Assembly: GCA_005889535.1 (NCBI GenBank) | Contig: VBHC01000132.1 | Coordinates: 1-32,635, forward strand | Reading direction: 5' to 3' | Origin: Chloroflexota bacterium | GTDB taxonomy: Bacteria > Chloroflexota > Dormibacteria > CF-121 | DNA length: 32,635 nt | Shown here: in pieces, positions 32,364 to 32,635 of the stretch | Layout: every line of letters starts with the position of its first letter | How positions within the stretch are numbered: the first letter of the stretch is position 1 | The notes under the pieces: generated by a model | What the model was told of the DNA's origin: nothing | Databases searched by the model: none | Seen by the model: the letters and a program-made list of their open reading frames with translations, nothing else | Position numbers and translations under genes: made by a program

Positions 32364-32635
32364 TCAGCGGATTCGCGCCGGGGTTGGGGCTGGTCCCGCC
32401 AGAGCCCGAACGAGCCGTTCAACGGGAGACGCGATGCCGTAGGTCTCGCTCAGGGCCTCCAACCGCTGGGGGTCGCGAGCTTTCGAAGGCCGTGTCCCCT
32501 TCGGCGTCTCGACAGGCGCGAAGCCGACGGGAACGCCCACCCGGCGAGCCTGCTGAACGTAGGCGTTGCCCGCTTCGCCGAGCCTGCCGCTGGCGATGAT
32601 CCCATCCAGGTCCTTGTAGCGGCGCACCAGCTGGG
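32364..32635 (-). CDS. 5'-3' exonuclease (FEN/PolA N-terminal-like), C-terminal fragment
   Basis: The frame is open to the right edge, so only about the last 90 residues are seen. QLVRRYKDLDGIIAS resembles the segment just after the helix-hairpin-helix of 5'-3' exonucleases (LLRRYGSLDAIL). The YGIASPVERLVRAL end is also like the stand-alone exonuclease of high-GC bacteria (RFGIASP-LxRL-xAL). The catalytic aspartates lie outside the window, so activity cannot be judged. A GTG at 32625-32627 is internal, not a start. It is upstream of, and on the same strand as, the SelW-like gene. Confidence 0.6.
   Translation of the reverse strand, partial: QLVRRYKDLDGIIASGRLGEAGNAYVQQARRVGVPVGFAPVETPKGTRPSKARDPQRLEALSETYGIASPVERLVRALAGPAPTPARIR

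Overview
This is a GC-rich, gene-dense bacterial window of about 32.6 kb. Nearly every gene abuts or overlaps a neighbour, often through a 4-base start/stop overlap (GTGA, ATGA). No stretch longer than 300 bases lacks a gene. I see no rRNA, tRNA, CRISPR array, transposase, integrase or phage gene, so it reads as a chromosomal housekeeping and accessory region. The gene mix (GerW/YtfJ-like protein, cyanobacterial/plastid-like E2 active site, MshC-like cysteine ligase, DUF309, DUF885) and base composition suggest a Chloroflexota/Dormibacterota-type or deep actinobacterial relative. That placement is an inference and cannot be proven from the window.

Layout. 1-3483 (+): end of a DUF885 metallopeptidase, a DedA-RDD fusion and an EamA transporter. 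3473-8414 (-): a redox operon with a (broken) small membrane protein, a membrane-anchored sulfite-oxidase-type molybdoenzyme, a small membrane peptide, ApbE flavin transferase, a haem-binding ferric-reductase-like membrane protein, a GerW-like protein and a class V PLP enzyme. 8523-9941 (-): an unrecognised protein with a Cys-containing region and a nuclease-like C-terminus. 10161-11665 (+): a tiny AtzG-like protein coupled to an amidase. 11655-12701 (-): a LysM/CHAP wall hydrolase. 12837-14288 (+): a hotdog thioesterase fused to an Asp-nucleophile alpha/beta hydrolase. 14331-15209 (-): a PHP phosphoesterase. 15311-16953 (+): a GAF/histidine-kinase-like protein lacking its His, then DUF309. 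17052-18248 (-): a CysS/MshC ligase. 18313-19371 (+): a pseudoprotease with an IPT domain. 19401-20508 (+): YhhQ and QueF (queuosine). 20517-21461 (-): an unknown membrane protein. 21637-25041 (+): E1alpha, E1beta and E2 of a 2-oxoacid dehydrogenase. 25064-32635: a methyltransferase, a broken SRPBCC gene, an FAD dehydrogenase, an intradiol-dioxygenase-like lipoprotein, a two-gene unit of unknown function, TelA, a D,D-carboxypeptidase, a SelW-like protein and the end of a 5'-3' exonuclease.

The main discovery concerns selenocysteine. A SelW/Rdx-type gene (31970-32239, -) is hidden from ordinary ORF calling because its CxxU motif is encoded by an in-frame TGA. Eleven bases after that TGA is a 6-bp stem with a 5-base loop beginning GGUC. 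A methyltransferase gene (25064-25813, -) has two tandem in-frame TGA codons in the middle of its catalytic fold. Eleven bases after the second TGA is again a 6-bp stem with a 5-base GGUC loop. The identical geometry at two unrelated genes suggests one SECIS type, and that the methyltransferase may be a new selenoprotein, possibly with adjacent Sec-Sec, rather than a pseudogene. selA, selB, selC and selD are not in the window. The PLP enzyme at 3473-4720 belongs to a superfamily that includes selenocysteine lyases, but no link is shown.

Other oddities: two genes broken by small indels (8219-8414, 25887-26328), enzymes with missing catalytic residues (kinase His to Glu; protease His, Asp and Ser all replaced), a terminator that encodes the last residues of the CysS/MshC protein, and a dispersed GC-rich hairpin repeat.
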